Positions 44,102 through 51,775 are shown, numbered from the stretch's first letter. The stretch is 64,000 nucleotides of DNA from Mucilaginibacter xinganensis (GCF_002257585.1 NZ_CP022743.1:1488001-1552000); one strand, 5' to 3'. The notes: generated from the sequence alone by a model not told the origin. A program made the numbers and translations.

Positions 44102-44713
44102 CTACTTCTGGTACTTCCAATGCCTCGATTTACCCTCACTGATCCATTCCAGCGCTTGCTCCATACGCTTTTGCCGGGTTGCATCACTTTTTGATTCTAC
44201 AATCCATTCCAGGTATTCCTTCTTTTTTGACGGACTGAAATTAAAGAAGTGTTCCAGAGCTTTTGGGTTGCCGCTTAGCAGGTCATTGAAATCTGCGGGC
44301 ATGGCTATTTCAGGCTTAGGTGCCACAGTTTTTTTAGGTTCCTTAACGCCGCTTTCATTTATAGCCATTATCTGCCGTATAAAATCGGCAAGGGCTTCGG
44401 CAGGCGGGAGGTCCTCCATTTTTTCAATCCGGCCAAAACTACCGGCAGCAGCTTCTTCGTCACTTCCCCTTATCAGGCGTTTAGGATCGTTCAGTCGCGA
44501 GGCCTTCCAAAATCCGAAACCCAGGTGCTGTTTAAATGACGCCATCATGCAAACCGGGCCTTTGTATTCAAAAAACGGCATCCCCCATTTAACGGTTTCG
44601 GTTATCAGCGGCGACGTTTTATGGACTATTTCACGGATCTGTTCAAGAATTGGTTTTGCAAATGGGGCAGCCTTTTCAATGTAGGCGTCAACCCGGGCAT
44701 CATATTGTTCCAT
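44102..44713 (-). CDS. DUF1801 / YdeI (OmpD-associated) family protein
   Basis: A 203-residue soluble protein with two parts: an N-terminal DUF1801 domain (YIEKAAPFAKPILEQIREIVHKT, TETVKWGMPFFEYKGPVCMM) and a C-terminal YdeI-type bacteriocin-resistance domain (PADFNDLLSGNPKALEHFFNFSPSKKKEYLEWIVESKSDATRQKRMEQAL). The family is frequent in soil bacteria; the molecular function is unknown. Next to the YciI-like gene on the same strand, 21 bp away. Confidence 0.82.
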   Translation of the reverse strand: MEQYDARVDAYIEKAAPFAKPILEQIREIVHKTSPLITETVKWGMPFFEYKGPVCMMASFKQHLGFGFWKASRLNDPKRLIRGSDEEAAAGSFGRIEKMEDLPPAEALADFIRQIMAINESGVKEPKKTVAPKPEIAMPADFNDLLSGNPKALEHFFNFSPSKKKEYLEWIVESKSDATRQKRMEQALEWISEGKSRHWKYQK

Positions 44714-44734
44714 ACCTAAAGTTAACTACAAAAA

Positions 44735-45022
44735 TTAACTCAGCAAATTTTTTAGATGAGGGTGATATTTTGAAGTCAGGAATTCGGTGATGTCAAATTC
44801 AGCAAGTTCGTGTATGTAGAAAGGATCTTCCTTAATTATTTGTTCAATGGTATCTTTGCTGTCTGCCAAAGCCAGTATTATGCCGCCGTTCCGCGGTACT
44901 TTACGACCGGATGCCACAAAAATGCCCTCTTCATAGTATTTATCTAAATAGGAAACATGCTCAGCCATGTGCTGATCAAGCTCTTCTAGTGGGACGATGT
45001 AGGTAAGGTTGATAATGAACAT
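44735..45022 (-). CDS. YciI-like protein
   Basis: A 95-residue ferredoxin-fold protein. NLTYIVPLEELDQHMAEHVSYLDKYYEEGIFVASGRKVPRNGGIILALADS and EDPFYIHELAEFDITEF match the YciI/YCII family, dimeric small proteins sometimes with dehalogenase-like activity; here only the family is certain. Upstream of the YdeI-type gene, 21 bp apart, likely one transcript. Confidence 0.85.
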   Translation of the reverse strand: MFIINLTYIVPLEELDQHMAEHVSYLDKYYEEGIFVASGRKVPRNGGIILALADSKDTIEQIIKEDPFYIHELAEFDITEFLTSKYHPHLKNLLS

Positions 45023-45100
45023 TCTTGTTAGTTATTAGGGGCCGGAGATTAGCTCTGGCGCAGGATTTACTATGATTTATGAACCATAAACTATGAACAA

Positions 45101-45586
45101 CTATACCGTTACCAAATCTCTGAACAACTGGATATGCCAGCTGTCTTTAAACGGTACTTCCCATTTGGTGTTCAGTTCGGCAAGGTTTTGTACCATGTTG
45201 TTAAACACAATGGTATTGGTATTTATGCTGCCCTGTTTTAGCTTTTCTTCAAAATCGTGGCGGGGGGCTGAAAGTATCTCATTTTCTTCGCGGTAAGCCA
45301 GGTTAAAGCGGTCGAAAAGGTTGATGTTGAACTGTGCCTCAATCTGCTGCATAAAATGTACAGATTTGTCGATAGAGCAACCGCTGGCGCCTGCCTGGCT
45401 TTCGTCCACAATCAATATTAAAAAGCGGTTATACTTTACGTCGGCAGTAGCTTTCAACTGGTTGTTATGTGCGGTCCAGCCGGTAGTAAAGTTGTTTAAT
45501 AATACTTTTATTTGTTCAACTTCGTTATCAGTTAGTTTCCTGTTGGCCTGGTAAACCCAAACTCTTGAATTTTCTGAAAATTGCAT
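45101..45586 (-). CDS. Bacteroidota-specific protein often annotated 'ABC transporter ATPase', start at 45586
   Basis: The frame is open to 45685, but ATG 45586 (MQFSENSRVWVYQANRKLTDNE) is chosen because a TAGCTTTG box lies just before it. The 161-residue protein has no Walker motifs, so the transporter label found for this family in databases is misleading. Visible: KVLLNNFTTGWTAHNNQLKATADVKYNRFLILIVDESQAGASGCSIDKSVHFMQQIE, read as a compact alpha/beta fold. Function unknown. Divergent from the next gene with overlapping upstream regions. Confidence 0.72.
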   Translation of the reverse strand: MQFSENSRVWVYQANRKLTDNEVEQIKVLLNNFTTGWTAHNNQLKATADVKYNRFLILIVDESQAGASGCSIDKSVHFMQQIEAQFNINLFDRFNLAYREENEILSAPRHDFEEKLKQGSINTNTIVFNNMVQNLAELNTKWEVPFKDSWHIQLFRDLVTV

Positions 45587-45589
45587 GTA

Positions 45590-45597
45590 CAAAGCTA
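45590..45597 (-). promoter_or_regulatory. Promoter -7 box, 3 nt before ATG (minus strand)
   Basis: TAGCTTTG on the minus strand; TAC then ATG. Another case where the transcript would have almost no leader. Confidence 0.6.
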
Positions 45598-45619
45598 TGC
45601 AATTTATTAACTTCGGGTT

Positions 45620-45627
45620 TAATTTTG
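45620..45627 (+). promoter_or_regulatory. Promoter -7 box for the 45648 gene
   Basis: TAATTTTG, an exact TAnnTTTG match on the plus strand, supporting a start at 45648 (leader of roughly 14 nt) rather than upstream ATG codons. Confidence 0.58.
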
Positions 45628-45647
45628 TTGTCATGTTAAGATCAGAT

Positions 45648-46115
45648 ATGTGCGGAATAAAGAAAAAAATATTGCTGGCAGCCATTTTTTTTGCGGTGGG
45701 TACAAGTTATTGCTTCAAAAGCGCGATGACCGGCCCGGATTGGCAACTATGGACCAATAAATGCCTGATGCAGTCGTACGATTCTTCTGCCGATCCCAAG
45801 CTTAAAAAGTTTGAATTTTCTGTCACGACTGACGCTTTTATCCGCCTGCGCAAAACCTATGCAAAAGGCAAGGAAGAATATTACTCATTTAACCTGCACC
45901 AGCTTAATGACCTTGACTATGTGGGCAATACCGCTGTAGGCACGCTGCAATTAAGAACTATAGCCGACGATATAATAGTGCAAACCCGCAACGACCGGAA
46001 AGGCGATGTAGATTCAATGACTACCGTACTCAACATTCCTGTTAAAAACATGGAACCGGAAAGACTGGACAGCTTAAAGGAAGCTTTGAATTATTTTAAG
46101 TCGAAAGGATTGTAA
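45648..46115 (+). CDS. Hypothetical secreted protein
   Basis: The frame is open from 45585; ATG 45648 is preferred on the strength of the promoter box, with 45633 as an alternative. The product of 155 residues has a hydrophobic N-terminus (KKKILLAAIFFAVGTSYCFKS) and a soluble part with FEFSVTTDAFIRLRKTYAKGKEEYYSF and a final KNMEPERLDSLKEALNYFKSKGL helix. No family recognised. Divergent from the 45101 gene. Confidence 0.65.
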   Translation: MCGIKKKILLAAIFFAVGTSYCFKSAMTGPDWQLWTNKCLMQSYDSSADPKLKKFEFSVTTDAFIRLRKTYAKGKEEYYSFNLHQLNDLDYVGNTAVGTLQLRTIADDIIVQTRNDRKGDVDSMTTVLNIPVKNMEPERLDSLKEALNYFKSKGL

Positions 46116-46183
46116 TTACGCTATTACTGCGCCGGATTTCTTCACCATTCGCACGTGAAGTGTGCCAGGGGTAATTTAACCCA

Positions 46184-47035
46184 TCATAACCCGTTAGCCC
46201 TAACCGTAATTTCGGCTATATCCAATACCTCTATCTCCTGCTCTTTGTTCTCGTGTTTAACGCCATCGCGCAGCATGGTCATACAAAAAGGGCAGGCAGC
46301 CGCTACAACAGTTGCCTGGCTTTCCAATATGTCGGTCATTCGCTCCAGGTTAATGTCTTTAATGCCTTTTTCGGGTTCTTTAAACATTTGAGCACCGCCC
46401 GCACCACAGCACAGTCCGTTGCTTTTGCAGCGTTTCATTTCAACCAAATCAGCATCAAGTATTTCCAGCGCTTTGCGCGGCGCTTCGTAAACGTTGTTGC
46501 CGCGGCCCAGGTAACAAGGGTCGTGGTAGGTTATCTTTTTACCCTTAAAGCTTTCACCACCTTCGGCTTTTAACTTGCCCTCGTCAATTAATTGCTGGAT
46601 GAGCTGCGAATGGTGGATCACCTCGTAATTGCCCCCAAGGCCTGGGTATTCATTTTTTATGGTATTAAAACAATGCGGGCAGCCGGTTACTATTTTCTTA
46701 ATTTGATAAGCATCCAATACCTGTATGTTGGCCATGGCCTGCATCTGGAACAAAAACTCGTTACCGGCCCGTTTGGCCGGGTCGCCGGTGCAGCTTTCTT
46801 CGGTGCCCAAAACGGCAAAACTGATGCCTACATGGTTCAGAATTTTACAAATAGCACGTGTTATCCTTTGTGCCCGTTCATCAAAGCTGCCTGCGCATCC
46901 CACCCAAAACAATATTTCAGGTTGTTTACCTTCAGCAGCCATTTCGGCCATGGTAGGGATGATGATTTCGGATTTTTTCACTATTGCTTGTTTTTCAAGT
47001 GTGTTCAAGAGGGCTTCGCCGTTTGAATTTTCCAT
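46184..47035 (-). CDS. Fe-S oxidoreductase with two CCG domains (HdrB-like)
   Basis: A 283-residue protein with two cysteine-rich CCG domains as in heterodisulfide reductase subunit B, GlpC and LutA: VGCAGSFDERAQR, EESCTGDPAKRAGN and VTGCPHCFNTIKNEY in the first; ITYHDPCYLGRGN, NGLCCGAGGAQMF and VAAACPFCMTMLRDG in the second. All cysteines expected for the unusual 4Fe-4S centres are present. Works with the membrane Fe-S protein encoded just upstream (91-bp gap with repeats), so together they are probably a membrane-bound electron-transfer complex. Electron donor and acceptor unknown. Confidence 0.88.
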   Translation of the reverse strand: MENSNGEALLNTLEKQAIVKKSEIIIPTMAEMAAEGKQPEILFWVGCAGSFDERAQRITRAICKILNHVGISFAVLGTEESCTGDPAKRAGNEFLFQMQAMANIQVLDAYQIKKIVTGCPHCFNTIKNEYPGLGGNYEVIHHSQLIQQLIDEGKLKAEGGESFKGKKITYHDPCYLGRGNNVYEAPRKALEILDADLVEMKRCKSNGLCCGAGGAQMFKEPEKGIKDINLERMTDILESQATVVAAACPFCMTMLRDGVKHENKEQEIEVLDIAEITVRANGL

Positions 47036-47052
47036 TTCGGATTTATTATTTA

Positions 47053-47120
47053 GTCCATGGTCGACAGACCATGGACGTATTTTTTATAATTTCAAATCCA
47101 TGGACTATCGACCATGGACT
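47053..47120. repeat. CCATGG palindrome cluster between the two Fe-S genes
   Basis: GTCCATGGTC-GACA-GACCATGGAC (47053..47076) is a perfect 10-bp inverted repeat; CCATGGACTATCGACCATGGAC follows at about 47098..47120. The wording recalls the GGTTCATAG repeats at 14883 and 45073. Non-coding, between co-directional genes. Confidence 0.75.
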
Positions 47121-47126
47121 ATTAAC

Positions 47127-48428
47127 TCAAGACTCTTTCACCCAGTTCAATCTATCCGCCGGGCTGTATTTCCATGGTGCGCCGTTGTTTTCCATGTTGC
47201 CAAACATGTTGTTGAGGCTTGCAGGAGCCTGTGATTCTTCCATCACTACGTATCGGCGCATTTCGGTAATAATTTCAAGCGGGTTAATGTTTACCGGGCA
47301 GGCATCCACGCAAGCGTTGCAGGTGGTACAGGCCCAAAGTTCCTCGCGGGTGATATAATTATCCAGCAATGTTTTATCATCGCTGTAATCCTTGCCATGC
47401 TTGTCAATGTTGTTACCCACCTCGGTAATGCGGTCGCGGGTATCCATCATTATTTTACGCGGCGAGAGCAGCTTGCCGGTTATATTGGCCGGACAAACCG
47501 ACGTACACCTGCCGCATTCTGTACAGGTATAAGCCTCCATTAGGTTTTTCCAGGTAAGGTCAGTTACGTCTTTGGCCCCAAAACGCTGAGGCTCCGCGGT
47601 AATTTCCGGTACAAACGAAGGGTCAAGCATTGCCTTTACCTCGCCGGTTACCGATGCCATATTGGTAAATTCGCCTTTAAGGTGCAGGTTTGAATAATAA
47701 GTGTTTGGGAAAGCCAGCAGGATATGAAAATGCTTGGAATAGGGCAGGTAATTTAAAAACGCCAGGATGCCGATAATATGGAACCACCAGCAACCGCGTT
47801 CAATCATTTCGAGCGCAGCTGCACTGTTGGGCAATAGCGGATCAAGAAAAGAACTTACCGGGAAACTGCCCGCTTTTACATAATGCCCAAAGTTTAACAG
47901 CTGTAATTTATGATCTGCCGCGTTCATGGTTAAAAATGCGGTCATCAACAGGATTTCAATAATAAGGATATAGTTAGCATCGGATTTTGGCCATTTGGTC
48001 ATCTCTGCACCGCTAAACCGCTTTAAATGCGCGATGTTACGCCGGCACAAGAAAACTACGCAGGCGGTAAGCACCAAAAGCGCAAGAATTTCGAAACCAC
48101 CAATCAGCAGGCCATACAGGCTGCCCAAAGGTTTTGCGAAAATGCGGTGCGAGCCGAAGATCCCGTCGATCATGATCTCCATTACCTCAAGGTTAATGAT
48201 GATAAAGCCAACGTAGATAAAAAAGTGCATTACCGCGGCAAACGGGCGTTTTACCATTTTTGTTTGTCCCAGCGCAATCTTCGCCATAGTCTTCCAGCGC
48301 AGGGCGGGGTTGTCCGAGCGGTCGGCAGGGCGGCCCAGCAAAATGTTACGCCTTACTTTAGCTGCGTTTTTACTGAAAAGGTAAACTGCGGCAGCCAGGA
48401 TGATGATAAACAGGATTTGTGTAATCAT
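47127..48428 (-). CDS. Membrane-bound Fe-S oxidoreductase (HdrE/NarI-like domain plus two 4Fe-4S clusters)
   Basis: A 433-residue protein. The first 240 residues have about five membrane helices (ILFIIILAAAVYLF, FFIYVGFIIINLEVMEIM, IGGFEILALLVLTACVVFLC, ILIIEILLMTAFL, WFHIIGILAFL) resembling the cytochrome-b-type domain that binds heme and quinone. The C-terminal half has two ferredoxin clusters: CTECGRCTSVCP at 302-313 and CTTCNACVDACP at 367-378. Forms, with the downstream CCG protein, a likely quinone-linked complex; similar pairs feed electrons from fatty-acid or glycolate oxidation, which is not decided here. Confidence 0.87.
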   Translation of the reverse strand: MITQILFIIILAAAVYLFSKNAAKVRRNILLGRPADRSDNPALRWKTMAKIALGQTKMVKRPFAAVMHFFIYVGFIIINLEVMEIMIDGIFGSHRIFAKPLGSLYGLLIGGFEILALLVLTACVVFLCRRNIAHLKRFSGAEMTKWPKSDANYILIIEILLMTAFLTMNAADHKLQLLNFGHYVKAGSFPVSSFLDPLLPNSAAALEMIERGCWWFHIIGILAFLNYLPYSKHFHILLAFPNTYYSNLHLKGEFTNMASVTGEVKAMLDPSFVPEITAEPQRFGAKDVTDLTWKNLMEAYTCTECGRCTSVCPANITGKLLSPRKIMMDTRDRITEVGNNIDKHGKDYSDDKTLLDNYITREELWACTTCNACVDACPVNINPLEIITEMRRYVVMEESQAPASLNNMFGNMENNGAPWKYSPADRLNWVKES

Positions 48429-48633
48429 TATGCGTGCATAGTAATTTTTTCAAAGTTAGTTTTTAAGTTGAAACAGACAAATGATTTTGGTGGTTTGCGG
48501 CGAATAAGGTCATCATTTAGCTGTAGGCAGCCAGTTTTTTAAATAAGGAGGGGTGGCTTTAAACTTAATCTGCCAAGAAACCAGTGGGTTATAAGTTTTT
48601 TCAAAAAAAAATATCAAAAGACAAAAAAAACGC

Positions 48634-48641
48634 TACATTTG
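48634..48641 (+). promoter_or_regulatory. Promoter -7 box of tRNA-Phe
   Basis: TACATTTG, exact TAnnTTTG, 16 nt before the tRNA 5' end. Confidence 0.65.
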
Positions 48642-48657
48642 CAGTCCTTAAACGGTC

Positions 48658-48730
48658 GGTATCATAGCTCAGTCGGTAGAGCAAAGGACTGAAAATCCTT
48701 GTGTCGCTGGTTCGATCCCAGCTGATACCA
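48658..48730 (+). tRNA. tRNA-Phe (anticodon GAA)
   Basis: 73 nt; the acceptor stem GGTATCA pairs with TGATACC, discriminator A at 48730. D arm GCTCAGTCGGTAGAGC; anticodon stem AAGGA/TCCTT with loop CTGAAAA, so anticodon GAA; T arm GCTGG-TTCGATC-CCAGC. The CCA end is not encoded. Its 3' half from the anticodon loop is repeated at 49756, and a 14-bp part at 55030. Confidence 0.97.
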
Positions 48731-48734
48731 CAAT

Positions 48735-48768
48735 AAAAGCCTTCAGATTAATTTCTGAGGGCTTTTTT
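48735..48768 (+). terminator. Terminator after tRNA-Phe
   Basis: AAAGCCTTCAGA pairs with TCTGAGGGCTTT, followed by T's. Repeated, with changes, behind the tRNA fragment at 49756. Confidence 0.85.
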
Positions 48769-48770
48769 GT

Positions 48771-49160
48771 TTACGGTAATTTGAGACTACGGGCATATTG
48801 ATCCGAAGTTTGGAAACTTCGGATGGCGAGGGTGTTCAGGTTTTCGATATCATCCGTTTTGCCTGCTGCTTCCTGCAGCGTCTCGTTCCCTTGGTCGTTG
48901 CCCGGAGGCTTGCCCTTGCGGTCTATACGGCTCACAATCTCATTTTTTGCCATGGTCAAATAGTTTACAGGTGTTTTATCTTCATCGTCCAGCGGTTCGG
49001 TTTCCAAATCGCTGCTGTTAGTTTCCGCACTGCTCAAGGTTTTCGCGCCGGTTTCGGGATAATCCTCCTGGTCAGCGGCATCCTTTCCAGGCTCAAAAAC
49101 ACCCGGGCTGGTTTGTTCATTACTTACCACTTTTGAATCTTGGGGATCGGTCGTTTCCAT
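48771..49160 (-). CDS. Hypothetical acidic, disordered protein
   Basis: A 129-residue protein poor in hydrophobic residues and rich in Asp, Glu, Ser, Thr (KDAADQEDYPETGAK, SSDLETEPLDDEDKTP). No signal peptide, no recognisable domain. It fills the left half of the interval between the tRNA-Phe gene and its displaced 3' fragment, so it is probably cargo of an inserted element. ATG at 49160. Confidence 0.55.
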   Translation of the reverse strand: METTDPQDSKVVSNEQTSPGVFEPGKDAADQEDYPETGAKTLSSAETNSSDLETEPLDDEDKTPVNYLTMAKNEIVSRIDRKGKPPGNDQGNETLQEAAGKTDDIENLNTLAIRSFQTSDQYARSLKLP

Positions 49161-49230
49161 GGTCGTAAGTTTTTGTTGTATTAAAATAGCCCGCCGTGCT
49201 TATTCAATTTTTTCAGGGATTAAGATTTAT

Positions 49231-49238
49231 TACCTTTG
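49231..49238 (+). promoter_or_regulatory. Promoter -7 box for the YjdM-type gene
   Basis: TACCTTTG, exact TAnnTTTG, 20 nt before the ATG at 49259. Confidence 0.6.
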
Positions 49239-49258
49239 CGCCTCAATAAATTATTGCC

Positions 49259-49597
49259 ATGACTGAACTTGCACCATGCCCGATTTGCCAATCGCCTTAT
49301 ACTTATGAACTTGAAGACTTGCTGGTTTGTCCGGAATGCGGGCATGAATGGAAAGCTGCGGAAGAGACGACAGTTGAGGAAGGTTTTGTCGTAAAGGACA
49401 GCAACGGCAATATCCTGGTGGACGGCGATACGGTAGTGACGATCAAAAACCTGCCGGTAAAGGGAACCTCCCAAACTGTCAAAGCTGGCACCAAGGTCAA
49501 AAACATCCGTTTGGTGGACAGCGATCACAATATCGATTGTAAGATAGAGGGTTTTGGCGCGATGGCGCTCAAATCAGAATTCGTTAAAAAAGCCTGA
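49259..49597 (+). CDS. yjdM: YjdM/PhnA-type zinc-ribbon protein
   Basis: A 112-residue protein. N-terminal zinc ribbon with four cysteines ([15 protein letters not shown] and [12 protein letters not shown]) followed by the PhnA C-terminal domain ([25 protein letters not shown], then [35 protein letters not shown]). Despite the old PhnA name, this family is not phosphonoacetate hydrolase; its role is unknown. Second gene between the tRNA-Phe copies, opposite in direction to the first. Confidence 0.9.
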   Translation: MTELAPCPICQSPYTYELEDLLVCPECGHEWKAAEETTVEEGFVVKDSNGNILVDGDTVVTIKNLPVKGTSQTVKAGTKVKNIRLVDSDHNIDCKIEGFGAMALKSEFVKKA

Positions 49598-49755
49598 CGC
49601 TCATTCCGGAAATTGGACTACTCAATGGTCCGCAATTCAGAACAAAAAGGGGCCCTTACCTATCAGAATCAGAGTGCGTTATAATATTTTTTGTAATCGT
49701 TTTGTCTGTTGCTAATGGGGGGCTGCATGACGATCACAAGCTTGAAATATCGTGG

Positions 49756-49833
49756 CTGAAAACCCTGTGTCGCTGGTTCGATCCCAGCTGATACCACAAA
49801 AAAAGCCCTCAGATTAATTTCTTAGGGCTTTTT
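49756..49833 (+). repeat. Displaced 3' half of tRNA-Phe with its terminator (candidate att site)
   Basis: From the anticodon loop (CTGAAAA at 49756) to the discriminator A at 49796 it repeats tRNA-Phe; 34 bp are identical (49766..49799 against 48700..48733). The terminator follows in a slightly changed copy (AAGCCCTCAGATTAATTTCTTAGGGCTT plus T's, 49799..49833). The 5' half of the tRNA is absent, so this copy is not functional. Confidence 0.9.
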
Positions 49834-49887
49834 TTAATCAATTTGGCGTAAAAGCCTATACATTAAATTTATAATATCACTATTAAA

Positions 49888-50457
49888 CTATCCCCGGTTT
49901 CTCCTGATCCTGCTTAAGGATTGCGGTGTTATGTTTAAGTAAGAGGCAATATAATTGAGCGGAACACGATAAGCTATATCCGCTTGTTCGGCAATAAAAA
50001 CCTTATATCTTTGGGCAGCGTCTTCCCCCGAATAGGCGTTTTTGATTCGTATTTTCTCCAGCATCCGCTCCTGGTTCACCTGATTGACCAGATCGGCCAT
50101 AAAAGGCAGTTTCTGATATAATCCGGACAAGCTTCTTTTATTTATGGATAAAACACGAACAGCACAGCAAGCCTGGATACTGTCTCTTGCTATCGTTTCT
50201 TCGTTAAAACTTTTCAATATGGTACATAGTTGATTTTCTCCAATAAAATAATGAGTTACATCCACTCCTTTATCGTTAGTGGTCACAATTCGCAAGATCC
50301 CAGAAGTTATGAAGAAAAAGTCTTTACATACCCTGCCTGCCCTGAACAGGTATTCTCCTTCTTCAAAATGTTTTGCCTCAAAATGCGCAATGATGATCGC
50401 CGCTTCTTCGGCGCTGATTGGCCTGAACGAACGAAGAAAAGCCAAAAGAGGTTCCAT
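49888..50457 (-). CDS. Crp/Fnr family transcriptional regulator
   Basis: About 189 residues from ATG 50457 (another ATG at 50466 adds three residues). N-terminal cyclic-nucleotide-binding-like domain (AHFEAKHFEEGEYLFRAGRVCKDFFFITSGILRIV), then a helical dimer segment and a C-terminal HTH (VPLNYIASYLNITPQSLSRIRRNRG). It lacks the RxS phosphate-binding motif of classical cAMP receptors, so the signal is unknown. Divergent from the SDR gene with a palindrome between them, which suggests direct control of that gene. Confidence 0.87.
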   Translation of the reverse strand: MEPLLAFLRSFRPISAEEAAIIIAHFEAKHFEEGEYLFRAGRVCKDFFFITSGILRIVTTNDKGVDVTHYFIGENQLCTILKSFNEETIARDSIQACCAVRVLSINKRSLSGLYQKLPFMADLVNQVNQERMLEKIRIKNAYSGEDAAQRYKVFIAEQADIAYRVPLNYIASYLNITPQSLSRIRRNRG

Positions 50458-50520
50458 GGGTACCATTGTATTTGTAAAGGAACTAATTAAAAAATACCCG
50501 ATTTGTAATGGGTGAAGTTT

Positions 50521-50534
50521 TTACCATATGGTAA
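50521..50534. promoter_or_regulatory. Perfect 14-bp palindrome, candidate Crp/Fnr-type operator
   Basis: TTACCATATGGTAA. A weak -7 box for the SDR gene, GACATTTG (50557..50564, one mismatch to TAnnTTTG), would place transcription start near 50569, so the palindrome centre is near -41.5, the class II activator position. There is no TTTG -33 box at this promoter. Confidence 0.6.
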
Positions 50535-50598
50535 TTGCCATCATTTCAATTTCAAGGACATTTGTAGCTCCAAAAATAAAAACAAAAAGATCAAGATC

Positions 50599-51339
50599 AT
50601 GGAAAATCAAAGTAAAAGAAACCAATTGGCCGGAAAAAAGGTGATAATTTTAGGTGGCAGTTCGGGTTTAGGGTTGGCTACAGCAAAGGCAGCTGGCGAT
50701 GAAGGAGCAAACGTGGTGATAGTTTCAAGCAATCGGGCCAGAATAGATAAGGCATTAACTGAATTACCGCCGGCGAGCGAAGGTTACGCTGTTGACTTTA
50801 GCAATGTGCAGCATATTTGTGCTTTTTTTGAAAAAGTTGGCAACTTTGACCATATGGTGTACACCGCAGGAGAAAACATTACCAGTGATATAGTTCACGA
50901 CACTGACATTGAAAAAGCAAAAGACTTTTTTACCATACGCTTTTGGGGCGCGTTTGCGGCCATTAAATATGGCGCGCCACATATTAATGAAGGCGGCTCT
51001 ATCACGCTGATGAGCGGCAGTTTTGGCCAGCGGCCAAGTAAAGGCTATAGTCTTGGCGCCACCATTTGCGGTGCGATGGATGCTTTTACACGCGCAATGG
51101 CAATTGAGCTTGCACCCATCAGGGTTAATAACATTGCTGCGGGTGTTATAAAAACAAACCTATGGAATAACTTGCCCGAAGCAGACCGCGAGGGATTTTA
51201 CAATTATCTGCAAAGTACATTGCTATTAAAACGTGTAGGCGAGGCAGAAGACATAGCGCAGGCCTTTGTTTACCTGATGAAACAACCATACACTACAGGG
51301 CAGTCGCTTATTACCGATGGTGGGGCTGCGTTGGTTTAA
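50599..51339 (+). CDS. Short-chain dehydrogenase/reductase-like protein lacking the usual Lys
   Basis: 246 residues from ATG 50599; the frame is open from 50512, but those codons would read through the promoter and palindrome. Rossmann start GKKVIILGGSSGLGLATAKAAGD, then LMSGSFGQRPSKGYSLGATICGAMDAF. The catalytic Tyr is there, but the position of the Lys in YxxxK is Ala, as in some atypical SDRs. The end GQSLITDGGAALV is typical. Substrate unknown. Followed by a dead monooxygenase gene; regulated, it appears, by the divergent Crp/Fnr protein. Confidence 0.83.
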   Translation: MENQSKRNQLAGKKVIILGGSSGLGLATAKAAGDEGANVVIVSSNRARIDKALTELPPASEGYAVDFSNVQHICAFFEKVGNFDHMVYTAGENITSDIVHDTDIEKAKDFFTIRFWGAFAAIKYGAPHINEGGSITLMSGSFGQRPSKGYSLGATICGAMDAFTRAMAIELAPIRVNNIAAGVIKTNLWNNLPEADREGFYNYLQSTLLLKRVGEAEDIAQAFVYLMKQPYTTGQSLITDGGAALV

Positions 51340-51455
51340 GTTATAATGATTTAATATTCAGACGGCCACAGCGTCGCTAAATTGAAAATCTTCATAATAA
51401 ATCATCCGAATTTACGTATATCAGTTGCTTATACCATTTATTATCAGTAGTTTAC

Positions 51456-51775
51456 ATGGCAATCATAGCAAAAGGAAGTAATTGCCTTACATTCATCAAT
51501 GTTTTTACAGTTGATCCTGCTGATTAGCAAAAACTGATTAGCCTGCTAACACAGGCTACACAAACTGGTAAAAAGCAGCCTGGCTTTATTTCATCAAGTC
51601 ATTACCGTAGCCTGGTCGGCAAAAAGGTGACCATGTATGCGCAATGGGGGAGCATGGGCAATTACAACGTGATGCGAAGTAACCCGGATGTCTCTCCATT
51701 TTACAACAAGCCATGGAAATTGCCAGTTTTGAGCCTGGCATGTACGAGGTGTTAGAAACGTTTACAAACGGCTAA
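51456..51775 (+). pseudogene. Antibiotic biosynthesis monooxygenase (ABM) pseudogene
   Basis: Starts ATG 51456 and reads AIIAKGSNCLTFINVFTVDPAD, then an in-frame TAG at 51525 where a Gln codon is expected, then QKLISLLTQATQTGKKQPGFISSSHYRS. Near 51700 the frame shifts by one base; the second frame continues LQQAMEIASFEPGMYEVLETFTNG to a TAA at 51773. Together the parts rebuild a full ABM ferredoxin-fold protein of about 106 residues. Two lesions show it is dead. Such proteins often oxidise quinone-like compounds and could have worked with the SDR. Confidence 0.85.

Noticed and set aside
45101..45586. ABC transporter ATPase function
   Set aside because: The family is often named so, but the protein has no Walker A, Walker B or signature motif.
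46592..47234. Long open frames opposite the Fe-S genes
   Set aside because: They are in antisense of clearly conserved Fe-S proteins and have no family features of their own.
48771..48784. tRNA-Phe CCA end encoded
   Set aside because: The base after the discriminator is C then A-A, so CCA is not complete in the gene; it must be added after transcription.
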